Below are positions 4,366 through 5,083 of a DNA stretch of 5,083 nt, in pieces (the stretch's first letter is position 1; each line of letters opens with the position of its first letter). Made by a program: the position numbers and the translations under genes. The stretch covers positions 1 to 5,083 of the forward strand of contig DASXYU010000102.1 of assembly GCA_036502295.1 (NCBI GenBank), read 5' to 3'. The stretch comes from DASXYU01 sp036502295 (GTDB taxonomy: Bacteria; Actinomycetota; Actinomycetes; Mycobacteriales; Jatrophihabitantaceae). The notes below the pieces were generated by a model. That model saw only the letters and a program-made list of their open reading frames with translations, was not told the origin of the DNA and searched no databases.

Positions 4366-5083
4366 TGGCATTGAGTGCGGCCCGCAAGGCGGAACTGACG
4401 GAGAAGATCGAGAGCCGGGAGCGTCTGACCCGCCAGGACGGCGAAGACCTCTACGAGAGCGACGACCTCGCCTGGCTCGGCGGGCTGGCACACGGCCTCC
4501 GCACCGAGAAGAACGGCGAGACGGTCTTCTTCAACGTCAACCGGCACCTCAACCTCACCAACGTCTGTACCGCGTCCTGCGCCTACTGCAGCTTCCAGCG
4601 CAAGCCGGGTGCGAAGGACGCGTACACGATGCGGGTCGAAGAGGCGGTCGAACTCGCCAGTGCCATGAAGGGCGACGGCCTCACCGAACTGCACATCGTC
4701 AACGGCCTGCACCCGACGCTGCCGTGGAAGTACTACCCGCGGGTGCTGCGCGAGCTGAAGGCCGAACTGCCCGGCGTCGCGCTGAAGGCGTTCACCGCCA
4801 CCGAGGTGCACTTCTTCGAGACGATCTCCGGACTCAGTGCGAGCGAGATCCTCGACGAACTCATCGACGCCGGACTCGAATCACTGACCGGCGGAGGCGC
4901 CGAGATCTTCGACTGGGACGTGCGCAAGCAGGTCGTCGACCACAACACCCACTGGGAGGACTGGTCGCGAATCCACCGACTGGCACACCAGAAGGGCCTC
5001 AAGACCCCGGCCACCATGCTGTACGGGCACATCGAGGAACCCCGGCACCGGGTGGACCACGTGCTCCGGTTGCGCGAGCTGCA
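4365..5083 (+). CDS. mqnE: Aminofutalosine synthase MqnE (5' part; 3' end outside window)
   Basis: The first 239 codons of MqnE, the radical SAM enzyme that joins 3-[(1-carboxyvinyl)oxy]benzoate to an adenosyl radical, giving 6-amino-6-deoxyfutalosine, an early step of the futalosine menaquinone pathway in the cytoplasm. The radical SAM cluster motif CTASCAYC (residues 68-75, cysteines 68, 72 and 75) binds the 4Fe-4S cluster. Other sections that fit MqnE are SDDLAWLGGLAH (32-43), NVNRHLNLTNVC (57-68), ELHIVNGLHP (108-117), KAFTATEVHFFETISGLSA (141-159), GLESLTGGGAEIFD (170-183) and THWEDWSRIHRLAH (195-208). Known family members are about 370-390 residues, so roughly 60 percent is present. The ATG at 4365 is chosen because the ATG at 4360 is in another frame and stops after four codons. 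There is no Shine-Dalgarno sequence and leaderless translation is likely. It is divergent from the MMPL-tetR operon. MqnC is the nearest look-alike, but the sections listed favour MqnE. Confidence 0.95.
   Translation, partial: MALSAARKAELTEKIESRERLTRQDGEDLYESDDLAWLGGLAHGLRTEKNGETVFFNVNRHLNLTNVCTASCAYCSFQRKPGAKDAYTMRVEEAVELASAMKGDGLTELHIVNGLHPTLPWKYYPRVLRELKAELPGVALKAFTATEVHFFETISGLSASEILDELIDAGLESLTGGGAEIFDWDVRKQVVDHNTHWEDWSRIHRLAHQKGLKTPATMLYGHIEEPRHRVDHVLRLREL

Noticed and set aside
4360..4374. Four-codon open frame (MPWH, stop) overlapping the mqnE start, as a possible leader peptide
   Set aside because: If mqnE is leaderless it is not transcribed, it has no ribosome site, and it is too short to support.
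4305..4811. 168-codon open frame on the - strand opposite mqnE
   Set aside because: It is the antisense of the conserved radical SAM region and would remove the regulatory region; no domain is seen.

Overview
The window looks like chromosomal DNA from a high-GC Gram-positive bacterium (Actinomycetota). The evidence is GC-rich third codon positions, GTG/ATG starts, TANNNT-type -10 boxes, and proteins of actinobacterial character: a futalosine-pathway MqnE, an MMPL exporter and an Lrp/AsnC regulator. The two ends belong to menaquinone biosynthesis by the futalosine route. A UbiX-type flavin prenyltransferase ends at 334 on the + strand. The aminofutalosine synthase MqnE starts at 4365 on the + strand and runs off the right edge. 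I cannot name genus or species from this.

Layout. 1-334 (+) is the 3' part of ubiX. 331-714 (-) is a small RDD-domain membrane protein whose stop codon overlaps the ubiX stop within one CTAG. 715-830 is a divergent intergenic region holding a nested inverted repeat, the RDD ribosome site and a candidate leaderless promoter for the next gene. 831-1292 (+) is an Lrp/AsnC regulator. 1262-1329 is a perfect 31-bp direct repeat, each copy carrying a 7-bp GC-rich hairpin, filling the gap between two converging genes. 1330-2019 (-) is a TetR-family regulator with a WHG-type C-terminal domain. 2016-4265 (-) is a 749-aa MMPL/RND exporter. 4266-4364 is a divergent regulatory region. 4365-5083 (+) is mqnE, missing its 3' end.

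How the genes work together. UbiX makes prenylated FMN for a UbiD-like decarboxylase, and MqnE makes aminofutalosine, so both serve menaquinone synthesis. From memory, Streptomyces carries ubiX, an AsnC-type gene and mqnE close together, which would make the asnC gene here part of that neighbourhood. The MMPL-TetR pair is a separate module on the opposite strand. It is read exporter first, then regulator, coupled by an ATGA overlap. Upstream of the exporter, a consensus TTGACA -35 and its -10 are overlaid by two overlapping palindromes built from three 7-mers at exact 14-bp spacing. This is the best candidate for the TetR operator and implies autorepression of the whole operon.

I found no RNA gene, CRISPR array, transposase or insertion sequence. 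Nothing here is clearly a new biological system. The most interesting signals are regulatory: the phased operator, the tandem hairpin repeat, and the structured RDD leader.
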